Notes under the pieces: model-generated
Databases searched by the model: none
Told to the model about the DNA's origin: nothing
Seen by the model: only the letters and a program-made list of their open reading frames with translations
Translations under genes and position numbers: made by a program
Shown: positions 62,801-64,000 of the stretch, one piece after another
How the letters are laid out: each line of letters starts with the position of its first letter
How positions within the stretch are numbered: the stretch's first letter is position 1
NCBI GenBank assembly: GCA_035222895.1
Contig: JAVYIG010000173.1
Span: 620,001-684,000, forward strand
Direction: 5' to 3'
Length of the DNA stretch: 64,000 bases
From: Strongylocentrotus droebachiensis
Lineage: Eukaryota; Echinodermata; Echinoidea; Camarodonta; Strongylocentrotidae

Positions 62801-63971
62801 TTGGTTCAAATCAAAACCTAGGTGGAAGACTGGAGCCTCAGATAGGATGTTAAACAGAGACCCCGTCTACAAGAGAATTACCACTTTGCATTTCAAGAAC
62901 CTGCAGTATTTGTTTAAGAGTAGCTTGAAACTCTGGTATATTGGCCCACCTGCACATCCCCAATCAGTTACATCAGCGGGAGAGGGTCACAGTGACTCAG
63001 TTCGCGTTTCCCCTCCCAGGCACAGGTGACACCAAATACTACTACTTCTAATAATAGTATATTTAGTAAATTTTCTTAATTCAAACGTGCATACATGTAC
63101 AGTACATACAAACATGGATTAAGCTTCCACACATTTTTTTTCAAGTAGTAATACTTAAAAACAAAATGTTACCTTTCTGATCAAGAGGCATAAGGCTGAA
63201 GAAGTAAAAGTTGTTGTATTGCCCTTTGCGACCAACCCTAAATTCTTAAAATCTCTGGTCGGCTTTTTATTAAAGTTTCTTTTTTTAAACAGTTTTTTAG
63301 AAAAAATATGTATTAAAGAATTCAAAACTGAAAACTATCAGCCCAAAGAGGGAACAAAAGGAGGACAAAAAAAGACCCCCCCCCCCCCAAAAAAAAAAAA
63401 GAAGATCGACCAACCGACCCAGGTTCTGGCACCTAAAGGGCAATACAACATCTTTTTTTTTAGGCCTAACTCATGGAATAGGATAGGGATTAATGCTGCT
63501 ATTTCTTTCTTTCTGAAATATTCAACTACTTATGCAGTTGCTTTCTTTCTCAAATACTCATATATTTAAATTCTAATCACAATTTTTCAGCAATTCAATA
63601 ACAAAGCTCACAAACTGTCATTTTTGATAAGGTTATAGTGTGGAAACAATATGACGGTTTTGAGTGACAATAACTCATTGTTTTTTAAGAAGATATATTT
63701 ACCTGTCAAATTGTGTTGAATTGTTTGAAAAATTCAAGAAACATAGACCACCATATCTGTCACCGCTTTGGCCTTGAAGAGCACCACCATACCACACCAG
63801 GCCTGAAGAATTTCCAGCAAACACCCCCCTCACAGGGAGCCCTTTGCACAGCTTGGCAGTCCTTATAGCAGTGGACACCATTGAATCTGTCCTGGTTTCA
63901 ATCCTTGGACTCCTCTCAGCTGGACTTCCCATCTTGGTGGACCCTGATGAAGGTGTCCTCTGAAGCTTCTT
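15138..63971 (-). CDS. SPG11: Spatacsin (SPG11), 5' end beyond window
   Basis: Spatacsin is a very large cytosolic protein that works with spastizin (ZFYVE26) and the AP-5 complex in lysosome and autolysosome recycling. I read 41 coding exons whose phases agree throughout: 63971-63703, 62678-62558, 61957-61807, 61201-60668, 59500-59412, 58754-58524, 57781-57710, 56371-56235, 55635-55409, 52181-51938, 51337-51128, 50555-50449, 48546-48401, 47797-47633, 47039-46970, 46284-46116, 45410-45145, 44252-44144, 43491-43332, 42919-42700, 42145-42038, 41151-41009, 40485-40285, 39781-39674, 38925-38727, 38160-37949, 37313-37176, 36756-36583, 36030-35890, 35077-34780, 34041-33902, 33459-33322, 32556-32490, 32189-32022, 30086-29944, 29501-29397, 23598-23430, 18056-17980, 17194-17045, 16285-16134, 15312-15138. 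They total 6903 nt, about 2300 aa. The human protein has 2443 aa, so some hundreds of N-terminal residues lie off the right edge. Confidence 0.93.
16457..16828. mobile_element. MITE with AGGGATAGTTGAGTT termini
   Basis: The ends AGGGATAGTTGAGTT and AACTCAACTATCCCT are exact inverse copies. TTGA lies outside the left end and TTAA outside the right end, fitting a TTAA target-site duplication with one change. The 372-bp interior is AT-rich and non-coding. It lies in the SPG11 intron between exons 39 and 40. Confidence 0.7.
18245..18416 (-). repeat. 3' LTR of the Ty3/mag element
   Basis: The repeat is 172 bp, begins TG and ends CA, and is identical to the copy at 23001-23173 except for one missing base. 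Confidence 0.93.
18744..20702 (-). CDS. Ty3/mag pol, RNase H and integrase part
   Basis: This 652-codon frame continues pol from the end of the reverse transcriptase. RNase H is at about residues 30-180, with QTDAS, EKEMLAI and YSDHKPL supplying acidic catalytic positions, and NILADALSR at its end. The integrase follows, with an HHCC zinc motif at about residues 275-320 (HIGHNG...CETC) and a DDE core (GIDLFHHD, SDNGPPF, NGKAE) at about 350-440, then a basic C-terminal tail. The methionine at 20702 is internal to the family's RT/RNase H linker, not a real start. The frame continues upstream in a different frame from the gag-pol ORF. Confidence 0.88.
   Translation of the reverse strand: MVNYLARYLPKLSDVMKPLNDLTHNNSAWTWDSNHDKAFRLLKEMLIQAPVLAFYNQSKPLQIQTDASATGLGAVMLQDGQPIAYASRMLSDPETRYSVIEKEMLAIVFALEKWNQFTFGRKTTVYSDHKPLECIVKKALDKAPKRLQGMLLRAMAYDVEVKYLKGKDNILADALSRASLPYESGQHDLEVVNAVKLLSLPDDKIAEIKRQTTQDPTLSQLKDTILDGWPDNKTKLPLSLTPYFSFRDELSVTDDLIFRGERLVIPKQMRRQIKEELHIGHNGVEGTLRRAREYVYWPGMNKEIKEWIQTCETCQENSVSQPAQPLMSHPISDRPWSRIGIDLFHHDNENYLIMVCYYSNFFEIEKLQRTTAPAVIKRLKRHIGRYGVPEIIVSDNGPPFSSRDFAEFAKEMGIKHNTISPHNSKANGKAESAVKTAKRLLTKCKDTGDNVDLALLNVRNTPTQGTQTSPAQRFMGRRTRTLLPTTTQLLMPDRDSGPDVEKLNSNQRRQEKYFNRNTRKLKDLPLGATVRVKPYNHGKKWKKAVILKKLDDRSYEVRCDGQTLRRNREHLRATSSTSDTLDPIPNMFNWECQDNNQPKVRTTEQRQSTTTSPVKFRGDGTSETLDENNTSSLRRSNRQRREPHKMKDFVTF
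20654..22792 (-). CDS. Ty3/mag gag-protease-reverse transcriptase
   Basis: This 712-codon frame starts in gag (capsid-like helices at about residues 45-210), then zinc-knuckle cysteines at about 245-280 (CKFCNKSHE, KCNVCHKPNH). An aspartic protease follows with LDSGATVSVLP at about 330. Reverse transcriptase is at about 485-690, with RVCLDPRPLN, the active-site ADDIIIW in place of the usual YxDD, and FLGHIVS. It goes out of frame after KIDAILNM and ends about 16 codons later in non-homologous residues. Gag and pol share one frame here, as in many mag-lineage elements. Confidence 0.88.
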   Translation of the reverse strand: MFAVVYNMPDTVSPEGTEGDLQGAHFVKPSVQPPGHFHAAAGNVGLVEGWKIWRQQWDNYTILTNLSKQPDRYQTALLLHSVGQDCLRVYNGMKFANAAESVKCSVILDKFDKHFLGESREFFERFKFNQRSQEDGESIEQYVTALRTMSKTCGFCDCMNDKLLVDRVLLGVRDDRMRELLISKSDLDLSTAIDVCKAVEATSTHMKALKSEEINRVNRKPFPKHAKTGSGKQKFVKQKPKELKKCKFCNKSHEMKKECCPAWGQKCNVCHKPNHFKGSAVCTSKSVHQLEDDEYSSTESISVVQINTVSPEDGPIFCNMLLNGRRVQFQLDSGATVSVLPQKFLSEEDVVRNECIHLRMWNHSPLLRAVGKCKVVTRNPATGKKYRIDYVIVKEDLTPLLSKTASEKMQLITVHYESMEIVHNIFPENVCNLAPENLYKEYPVVFSSSVTGTLPGNDVHLTVMDDATPSVRPARVIPESLRSIVKDELDALQTRDLIEEVSSPTDWVSQMAVVQKKSGKVRVCLDPRPLNLVLKREHYPLPVLDDILPQLSNATVFSICDLKDGYLHCVLDDDSSLLTTFATPWGRYKWKRLPFGLKVSSEIFQKRLHLALDGLQGVRCVADDIIIWGNSDAEHDTRLQSLLQRCQTVGIVLNKEKCQFRLKEISFLGHIVSNSGLKADPSKIDAILNMSSVVYVAWSIIWPGICPNYLMS
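23001..23173 (-). repeat. 5' LTR of the Ty3/mag element
   Basis: The repeat is 173 bp, begins TG and ends CA, and matches the 3' LTR except for one extra base near 23028. The promoter and polyadenylation signal of the element would lie here. Confidence 0.93.
24150..27152 (-). CDS. LINE ORF2: endonuclease and reverse transcriptase
   Basis: The 1000-codon protein has an APE-type endonuclease at about residues 55-270 (HINCRS, GLSETWL, RNGGGVGIYVR, YRPPN, GDYNIN, SDHFPIF). A reverse transcriptase follows at about 520-800, with PVFKNG, YGFRPGYST, DLSKAFDTLDH, GVPQGSILGPLLFLIY and the catalytic YADDT. The C-terminal part has GPQLWNNIPQDIKSS, a motif shared with CR1/L2/jockey elements. All catalytic motifs are present and there are no internal stops. 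The clade is inferred from these motifs, not from a tree. Confidence 0.9.
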   Translation of the reverse strand: MPDRNLYQQFLNNLDFTPLSEKLSPINEDNTLYGPNQSCLLPDEFNDFANTHNLNKIFTCLHINCRSIKKNYDNLVSLVNTIDHKFCAVGLSETWLKPNDPVYNLDGYEFVGNERQDRNGGGVGIYVRNDFNYSRRLDLDINNNDFESVFIEIKTNKKSIIFGTIYRPPNTCFPSFLESLNLILNIVNKENKLIYFAGDYNINLLNDSSCQQINCFLDVFMVNSMFPVIHYPTRVTINSATLIDNIFTNDIENISSGILFVDISDHFPIFCIHNDSIENNCELVYTKRDRCENNIRQFICKLETISWRIDNVNPNVNYDCFLFQFKSLYDDCFPIVRRSCKKKKDKSWFNEQLRKMCIKKCRLYKRFIHKPTLNNEISYKTLRNKCNSEVKKTKNKYYRDMFINVKNDMRQTWKCINKAMGKKMKQSNIEQITVNNRSVTLGNDMANEFNDFFVNIGPSLTQNIHDPQSCSNNNNVQYLTRNPKSAFFTPISAKEIIDIVCNLKNRSSTGFDEIDVSITKRVIHLICYPLCDIFNFSMSIMGIFPDGLKIAKVIPVFKNGLSDCLNNYQPISVLPIFSKNFGKCLINRLLKFVDQCNILTESQYGFRPGYSTSSAIVDLIYKVTNALDKKKILIGLFLDLSKAFDTLDHSILFHKLENYGIRGILLDLFQNYLTNRKQFVVVNGNESYLSAVRCGVPQGSILGPLLFLIYMNDICASSQKLEYILYADDTSVFLSDNNIDNLILDFNDELLKINSWLISNKLIVNTKKTHYMIFSNMFIDRDTLVVSLNDNVINRCSSLKFLGVTIDSKLSWKEHIDVICTNISKGIGILNKIKHFPSNILIMIYNAIISPYFNYCNLVWGSSTDHAMRRLLCLQKRAIRLVLHADYFAHTKPLFLKLKLLNVLDLCNYSFAIFMYLCFNNFIPISLSSKFCLNSALHLYNTRSSSNFHLNKIRLNITKKSIFFKGPQLWNNIPQDIKSSPSINVFKRRYKSFLIQQNKD
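27306..28097 (-). CDS. LINE ORF1: coiled coil and RRM-like protein
   Basis: The 263-codon protein has a predicted coiled coil at about residues 30-110 (heptad-like LEVAIDSKLQKLNDVEKSV), then EQYSRRNNIRILGV and a DIDRSHRLHRPG segment. The second half carries PPIIVKFTSY and RRKLKGSGIVVVEDLT. This organisation matches the RNA-binding ORF1 proteins of L1/CR1-type LINEs. It lies 153 bp upstream of ORF2. Confidence 0.8.
   Translation of the reverse strand: MHSVELRTPPSSAPLSKQVQSPGYLDHLDSIVQEAVTKAMERERLKLCSDMQKLENNVREILDQKLSYLHDLEVAIDSKLQKLNDVEKSVSANSTEVNNLTNRLDHLEQYSRRNNIRILGVKTTPGENTDDIVRDVAHRIGINISAGDIDRSHRLHRPGNTPERSQGSYANATRTGNTAPPPIIVKFTSYQPKFQMIKNRRKLKGSGIVVVEDLTKKNANLLFQTSRKANVKASWSLDGRVYALVETTEGREMRRHITKISDL
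28566..28768 (+). repeat. (TATG)n / (TATC)n microsatellite
   Basis: Long runs of TATG followed by TATC with a few interruptions. It creates spurious tyrosine-rich open frames in three frames. Similar TATC tracts at 23815-23835 and 29275-29360 suggest that several elements inserted into or next to one tetranucleotide array. Confidence 0.95.
28769..29279. mobile_element. Composite MITE enclosing a LINE scrap
   Basis: The ends are inverse copies about 27 bp long, starting TACCGTA and reaching TGTATAAACCGC with two mismatches. Two A-run/T-run junctions (about 28831-28869 and 29160-29194) and a second internal TACCGTGTATAAACCGC at about 29198 show two nested or tandem copies of one foldback element. 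Between them lies a reverse-transcriptase fragment. Confidence 0.65.
28908..29062 (-). pseudogene. LINE reverse-transcriptase fragment
   Basis: The minus strand encodes WFESNLSDRSQYVVYNN and then, one frame over, GVPQGSILGP, a canonical non-LTR RT motif pair. The shift between them and the lack of any flanking ORF show a decayed fragment. It differs from the intact LINE nearby (FQNYLTNRKQFVVVNG in the same place), so it comes from another family. Confidence 0.7.
29944..37313 (-). CDS. SPG11: SPG11 exons 27-35
   Basis: This block encodes about residues 1557-2025. Exon 28 has LEQKVWLWRLRAEVDK, the family's LEKQIWLCRI helix. Exon 30 (298 nt) has a basic linker (KKQLRRSPSG). Exon 32 (33322-33459) has HPDRYLLAKSFIRANSLADNE and lies inside CT-rich sequence, so it is easy to miss. 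Exon 35 has VELIIRAHDCFTLSCNMEGI, nearly identical in pattern to vertebrate spatacsin. Exon 29 has two in-frame acceptors three bases apart (36030 and 36027). Confidence 0.88.
30127..30419. mobile_element. Foldback MITE family A, copy 1
   Basis: Arms of about 70 bp face each other, starting GGGGAGTGTTTCACAAAGA and reaching GGCCATTCATGCCACT. A related copy is at 44818-45129. It lies in the SPG11 intron between exons 34 and 35, just after exon 35's acceptor side. Confidence 0.8.
30652..31406. mobile_element. piggyBac-like non-autonomous element
   Basis: TTAA lies at both outer sides (30648-30651, 31407-31410). The termini CCCTATCTTAACTGGG and CCCAGTTGACATAGGG are inverse copies with two mismatches, and CCC ends with TTAA duplication are typical of piggyBac. 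Just inside each end is a palindrome of the form G7 TCAA-TTGA C7 (about 30684-30707 and 31370-31393). The 755-bp interior has no transposase ORF. Confidence 0.75.
31529..31893 (-). mobile_element. tRNA-derived SINE family, copy 1
   Basis: This copy shares long blocks with 41560-41905 (GGGGAGTATTCCTAC, GTAGATTAATGCCTTGCCAAAGGA, CAAGTGCTTA) and, in the other orientation, with 36123-36440 and 56890-57162. The head resembles tRNA promoter boxes (AGTGG..AAGC..TTGA; GGTT.AAATC). The tail is an ATT/AAT tract. Confidence 0.7.
32830..33330 (-). repeat. CT-rich array with copies of the SPG11 exon 32 end
   Basis: Downstream of exon 32 (on the minus strand), a unit consisting of the last 40 or so bases of that exon, its donor and CT-rich intron is repeated. 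Copies of CAAAC..TCTG.CAGACAATGAG are seen around 33139-33180 and, more diverged, 32860-32885. The long Ser/Leu open frame on the + strand across this region comes from the CT repeats. Confidence 0.7.
34358..34727. repeat. Putative GC-rich inverted-repeat element
   Basis: AGGTCACAT at the left faces ATGTGACCT at the right. The interior is notably GC-rich (GCGGCGGC, GGCCGCGGCGGC) against AT-rich surroundings, which suggests foreign or mobile origin. Only short ends match, so the call is tentative. It lies in the intron between SPG11 exons 30 and 31. Confidence 0.4.
35111..35508. mobile_element. Long palindrome, foldback family B copy 1
   Basis: Two arms of about 190 bp starting ATAGAGT..C.AAG.GTGACGTCATC are highly similar and meet at about 35305-35320 (AACCAGAGCAAATTAACAGTG and its inverse). 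Family member at 43575-43819 (GTGACATCAT, CAAAAGAGCA, GTTAAGTATTG). No coding. Possibly a Tc1/mariner- or other-derived hairpin MITE. Confidence 0.85.
36123..36440 (+). mobile_element. tRNA-derived SINE family, copy 2
   Basis: Head CACTTGACTAGAGATGCGAAGG...GGTTTGAATCCC matches RNA polymerase III boxes. The middle CTCCACCCAGG and the tail TTAAGCGCTATATAAAAGC followed by ATT repeats are shared with the other copies in this window. Confidence 0.75.
36848..36952. mobile_element. 105-bp palindromic MITE
   Basis: The ends, with core TCTCCGTGTATAAGACGCACC and its inverse with a few mismatches, flank a T-rich centre. The core GTGTATAA..CGCACC resembles that of 28769-29279 (GTGTATAAACCGCACC), so both may belong to one superfamily. 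Confidence 0.7.
37845..37912 (+). repeat. (ATC)n tract
   Basis: Imperfect ATC/CAT trinucleotide repeat in the SPG11 intron between exons 26 and 27. Confidence 0.8.
37949..47039 (-). CDS. SPG11: SPG11 exons 15-26 (central part)
   Basis: This block encodes about residues 901-1556. Exon 16 has a YLRQGRPSFAYTTF stretch matching the family's HNGRPSFAFGTF region. Exon 17 has NPSICAACTAFIEMLGRDSL, the vertebrate ACVCFLELLGLDSL region. Exon 19 has EEWNLAVMFCRLHG and ADNWLIFI. Exon 23 has CLCSWLYTS and GFHIF. Exon 26 has the LLDRLQAMGKFDQAKEFAG helical pair. Exons 20-21 contain an acidic, Ser/Thr-rich linker (DTEDEEDKSG) that looks disordered. Confidence 0.88.
40690..40890 (+). repeat. (ATC)n array with CACCGTGATAACCACCACAA spacer
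   Basis: Runs of ATC alternate with a spacer repeated four times (CACCGTGATAACCACCACAA), giving a compound minisatellite about 200 bp long in the intron between SPG11 exons 22 and 23. It yields His-rich and Met/Val-rich frames that are not genes. Confidence 0.9.
41560..41905 (-). mobile_element. tRNA-derived SINE family, copy 3
   Basis: Same family and orientation as 31529-31893, with tail AATAATAAT...TTTATATAGCGCTTAAT and head AAGTGGTTTAAGCACTTGACTT on the minus strand. It lies in the intron between SPG11 exons 21 and 22. Confidence 0.75.
43575..43819. mobile_element. Foldback family B, copy 2
   Basis: Begins ATAGAGTACCGAAGCTGTGA and ends TCACACTTCACCACTCTAT, with internal blocks shared with 35111-35508. 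The arms have diverged more and the centre is shorter than in copy 1. It lies between SPG11 exons 18 and 19. Confidence 0.75.
44818..45129. mobile_element. Foldback MITE family A, copy 2
   Basis: Ends GGGGGGTGTTTCACAAAGAT and its inverse, with AAGTTGGACTTAA and ATTATGGA.AGCC facing GGCT.TCCATAAT inside. It is the partner of 30127-30419. Its right edge lies only about 15 bp from the donor of SPG11 exon 17. Confidence 0.8.
45848..46026. mobile_element. 179-bp near-perfect foldback
   Basis: Arms of about 65-70 bp (from ACAAAGAAAGCGGAC to TTCACTGCTATT and inverse) are nearly identical around a 45-bp loop. It lies in the intron between SPG11 exons 16 and 17, about 90 bp from exon 16's donor. The near-perfect arms suggest recent origin. 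Confidence 0.8.
47285..47470. repeat. Dispersed repeat, copy 2
   Basis: Diverged counterpart of 1490-1690 in the same orientation, lacking the poly-C insertion. Class unknown. Confidence 0.45.
47519..47618 (+). repeat. ~26-bp tandem repeat, about 4 copies
   Basis: The unit CCCCTTTATAAAAGGTTGCA is repeated about every 26 bp, close to the donor of SPG11 exon 14. Unlike the other arrays in this gene, its unit does not include exon sequence. Confidence 0.85.
47633..55635 (-). CDS. SPG11: SPG11 exons 9-14 (first solenoid part)
   Basis: This block encodes about residues 535-901. Recognisable segments are exon 9 ending RILLERLLASKSK, exon 10 AWSYLTSHHHWDQLKLWI, exon 11 HGIFSSTELATFDLL and LPGLLYAFLDFYS, exon 13 PSLVFQASLSNARLL and LLYAPGSIPE, and exon 14 LKQALRPYPKLLSAVFP with DITVYELLQ. 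All have vertebrate spatacsin counterparts in the same order. Three of these exons (9, 10 and 12) have tandemly duplicated boundaries. Exon 12's donor is taken as G/GTAAGTAG at 50449 because that restores phase with exon 13. Confidence 0.88.
47935..48380 (+). repeat. CT-rich low-complexity tract
   Basis: Imperfect TCTC/TTCC repeats in the intron between SPG11 exons 13 and 14, next to exon 13's donor. Open frames here are Ser/Leu artefacts. Confidence 0.85.
48602..49640 (-). other. SPG11 intron 12, repeat-free part
   Basis: AT-rich intron sequence between exon 13's acceptor and the exon 12 array. I see no ORF, RNA gene or clear repeat. Confidence 0.5.
49645..50448 (-). repeat. Tandem array with copies of SPG11 exon 12
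   Basis: Partial copies of exon 12 (3' part, blocks CACCTGAAGTGTAGCATGAT and TCAAGCCAGGG.AACTCGGC on the + strand) occur around 49660-49730, 49855-49918 and 50036-50105. A full-length copy lies at 50265-50371. These are spaced by a roughly 57-bp intron unit (CTACCAGATACTAGTCTA..ATTGGGCTAG). The real exon 12 (50449-50555) is the right-most copy and alone has a strong polypyrimidine acceptor. Confidence 0.88.
50265..50371 (-). pseudogene. Full-length duplicate of SPG11 exon 12
   Basis: This 107-bp block is essentially identical to exon 12 (50449-50555), including the G/GTAAGTAG donor and an AG just before the first base. The upstream side reads AACTAGTAG without a good pyrimidine tract. Including both copies would add 107 nt and shift the frame, so either one copy is skipped or they are used as alternatives. 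Confidence 0.75.
52182..52500 (-). repeat. Tandem copies of the 5' half of SPG11 exon 10
   Basis: The unit, about 152 bp, holds the intron end CTCTCTGTTTTACAG, the acceptor and about 115 bases of exon 10. Two extra copies precede the real exon in transcript order (exon-derived parts about 52219-52333 and 52372-52484 on the + strand). Each copy keeps an intact acceptor. The real exon is the left-most copy because only it continues to the 3' half and donor at 51938. Confidence 0.88.
52590..52860 (-). pseudogene. LINE 3' end fragment
   Basis: The minus strand reads APRLWNELPRFIRLSPSLG and then VFRKCLKTLLFDHDQQLLQ before a stop, the typical C-terminus of CR1/L2-type reverse transcriptase proteins, followed by a 3' UTR with AGCGCT.TA.A blocks. 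It is a 5'-truncated copy of another LINE family than 23838-28340. Confidence 0.75.
52900..53745 (-). other. SPG11 intron 9, part without features
   Basis: AT-rich intron sequence with no ORF, RNA gene or clear repeat. Confidence 0.5.
53746..54474 (+). repeat. GA-rich low-complexity block
   Basis: Imperfect GAGA/GACA repeats about 730 bp long in the intron between SPG11 exons 9 and 10. They give long Ser/Leu/Cys open frames on the minus strand that are artefacts of the dinucleotide repeat. Confidence 0.92.
54475..55400 (-). repeat. ~160-bp array with copies of the SPG11 exon 9 end
   Basis: Five extra copies of the last roughly 45 coding bases of exon 9 with its donor (minus strand CTTGCATC.AAGAGCAAAG then GTT.GTTGTC) lie at about 54478, 54640, 54800, 54958 and 55182, separated by GA-rich intron. 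The real exon 9 (55409-55635) is at the right edge. The decoys read gttggt or gttagt at the donor rather than gtgggt. Confidence 0.88.
56235..63971 (-). CDS. SPG11: SPG11 exons 1-8 of the window (N-terminal side)
   Basis: These exons encode roughly residues 1-534 of the visible product. Exons 1-2 look like the end of the predicted N-terminal beta-propeller (GVFAGNSSGLVWYGG). Exon 2 needs the acceptor CATTAG before TTTTCAG, at 62678, to keep frame. Exon 3 has the strongly conserved CSIPIHALE...RQLDT..FFLKS block. Exon 4 (534 nt) is the longest and carries a Ser-rich insert (SSSSRLVPSS and similar) that human lacks or has in another form. Exon 6 has QAAILKRQIPLAQAFLRKQ and exon 7 ICLYTANTGLRDFL, both matching the vertebrate pattern. 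From exon 3 on, the helical repeats of the predicted alpha-solenoid begin. Confidence 0.88.
56890..57162 (+). mobile_element. tRNA-derived SINE family, copy 4
   Basis: Shares CGGCACTAATA.CTTT, AAGATATTAA.CTACA.TTGCT.CTCTCCACCCAGG with 36123-36440, and ends in ATT repeats. The head is degenerate around the second promoter box (AGTTTCGAGTCCC). Confidence 0.65.
57167..57631. mobile_element. MITE with AGGTAATACAAAG termini
   Basis: AGGTAATACAAAG and CTTTGTATTACCT are exact inverse ends. TTAA lies outside the left end and TTTA outside the right end. Together with 6249-6646 (AGGTAAAGACCAG) it looks like a second family of the same TTAA-targeting superfamily. Confidence 0.65.
57849..58197 (-). mobile_element. 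TTAA-flanked MITE, copy 3 (inverted, one end lost)
   Basis: Inverted relative to copies 1 and 2. The right end reads into TATACCT plus TTAA, but the left end stops at TTGGAAACGCC and lacks about 20 terminal bases. It is more diverged than the other two. Confidence 0.75.
58955..59390 (+). repeat. ~71-bp tandem repeat, about 6 copies
   Basis: The unit has ATGAAAATTGTCACTGCA, TTATGGACACTTAAATTGG and CCCTATCTGTCAAAGA. Copies are diverged. It lies in the intron between SPG11 exons 5 and 6 and contains no exon sequence. Confidence 0.85.
59692..59867 (+). repeat. Tandem duplication of ~98 bp
   Basis: Two adjacent copies share AGTTACATTTTGTT, ATAGAATGATCATATCTTTT and ACACCCCTCCCCCTAAA. Non-coding intron sequence. 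Confidence 0.8.
62745..63055 (+). mobile_element. tRNA-derived SINE
   Basis: TTGGCTCAGTCGGTAGAGC matches the A box and GGTTCAAATC the B box of a tRNA-type RNA polymerase III promoter, 40-odd bases apart. No tRNA acceptor stem or folded clover leaf can be made, and about 220 bp of unrelated body follows, so this is a SINE rather than a tRNA gene. It lies in the intron between SPG11 exons 1 and 2. Confidence 0.7.
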
Positions 63972-64000
63972 CTGAAAACCTGAGACATGCGCTCTATCAG

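Noticed and set aside
62752..62825. A tRNA gene
   Set aside because: The A and B boxes are good, but no acceptor stem or anticodon arm can be folded and a long unrelated body follows, so it is a SINE.
63148..63210. A 23-nt SPG11 microexon (acceptor CTTCTTCAG, donor GTAACA on the minus strand)
   Set aside because: Its length does not fit the phases of the neighbouring exons. Using the CATTAG acceptor at 62678 joins exons 1 and 2 in frame without it.

Overview
The window looks like nuclear DNA from a marine invertebrate deuterostome, most likely an echinoderm and probably a sea urchin. This is an inference from AT-rich sequence, many short exons with GT-AG introns, a mag-type Ty3 retrotransposon, a CR1/L2-like LINE, and dense small inverted-repeat transposons, tRNA-derived SINEs and G/C homopolymers. 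Nothing looks prokaryotic.

Two host genes are present, in convergent orientation. EIF3J lies on the + strand (2936-8564, 8 coding exons, 242 aa, complete). SPG11 (spatacsin) lies on the - strand from beyond the right edge to a stop at 15138, with 41 coding exons visible (about 2300 aa). Its exons keep one reading frame without interruption (6903 nt, divisible by three), so the gene appears intact. Only the N-terminal part and promoter lie outside the window. The same pair, EIF3J(+) followed by SPG11(-), is adjacent in human, so this appears to be very old conserved linkage.

Layout: 1-2935 is gene-free, rich in poly-C/poly-G repeats and degenerate telomere-like repeats. 2936-8564 is EIF3J. 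About 8565-13000 is its 3' flank with MITEs. 13005-15240 is a ~144-bp tandem array derived from the last SPG11 exon. 15138-63971 is SPG11, whose introns hold a young Ty3/mag retrotransposon (18240-23178), a LINE with two intact ORFs (23838 to about 28340), a piggyBac-like non-autonomous element (30652-31406), foldback elements, SINEs and microsatellites.

The most unusual signal is that at least five SPG11 exons (9, 10, 12, 32 and the terminal exon 41, numbered from the right edge) sit at the edge of tandem arrays whose repeat unit includes a piece of that exon and, in four of the five, its splice site. In one case a full-length duplicate exon with both splice sites is present. These exon-boundary minisatellites recur independently within one gene and could affect splicing or the 3' UTR. 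Exon boundaries were read by eye from splice signals and phase and may be off by a base or two. Gene identities rest on recognised family similarity without a database search.
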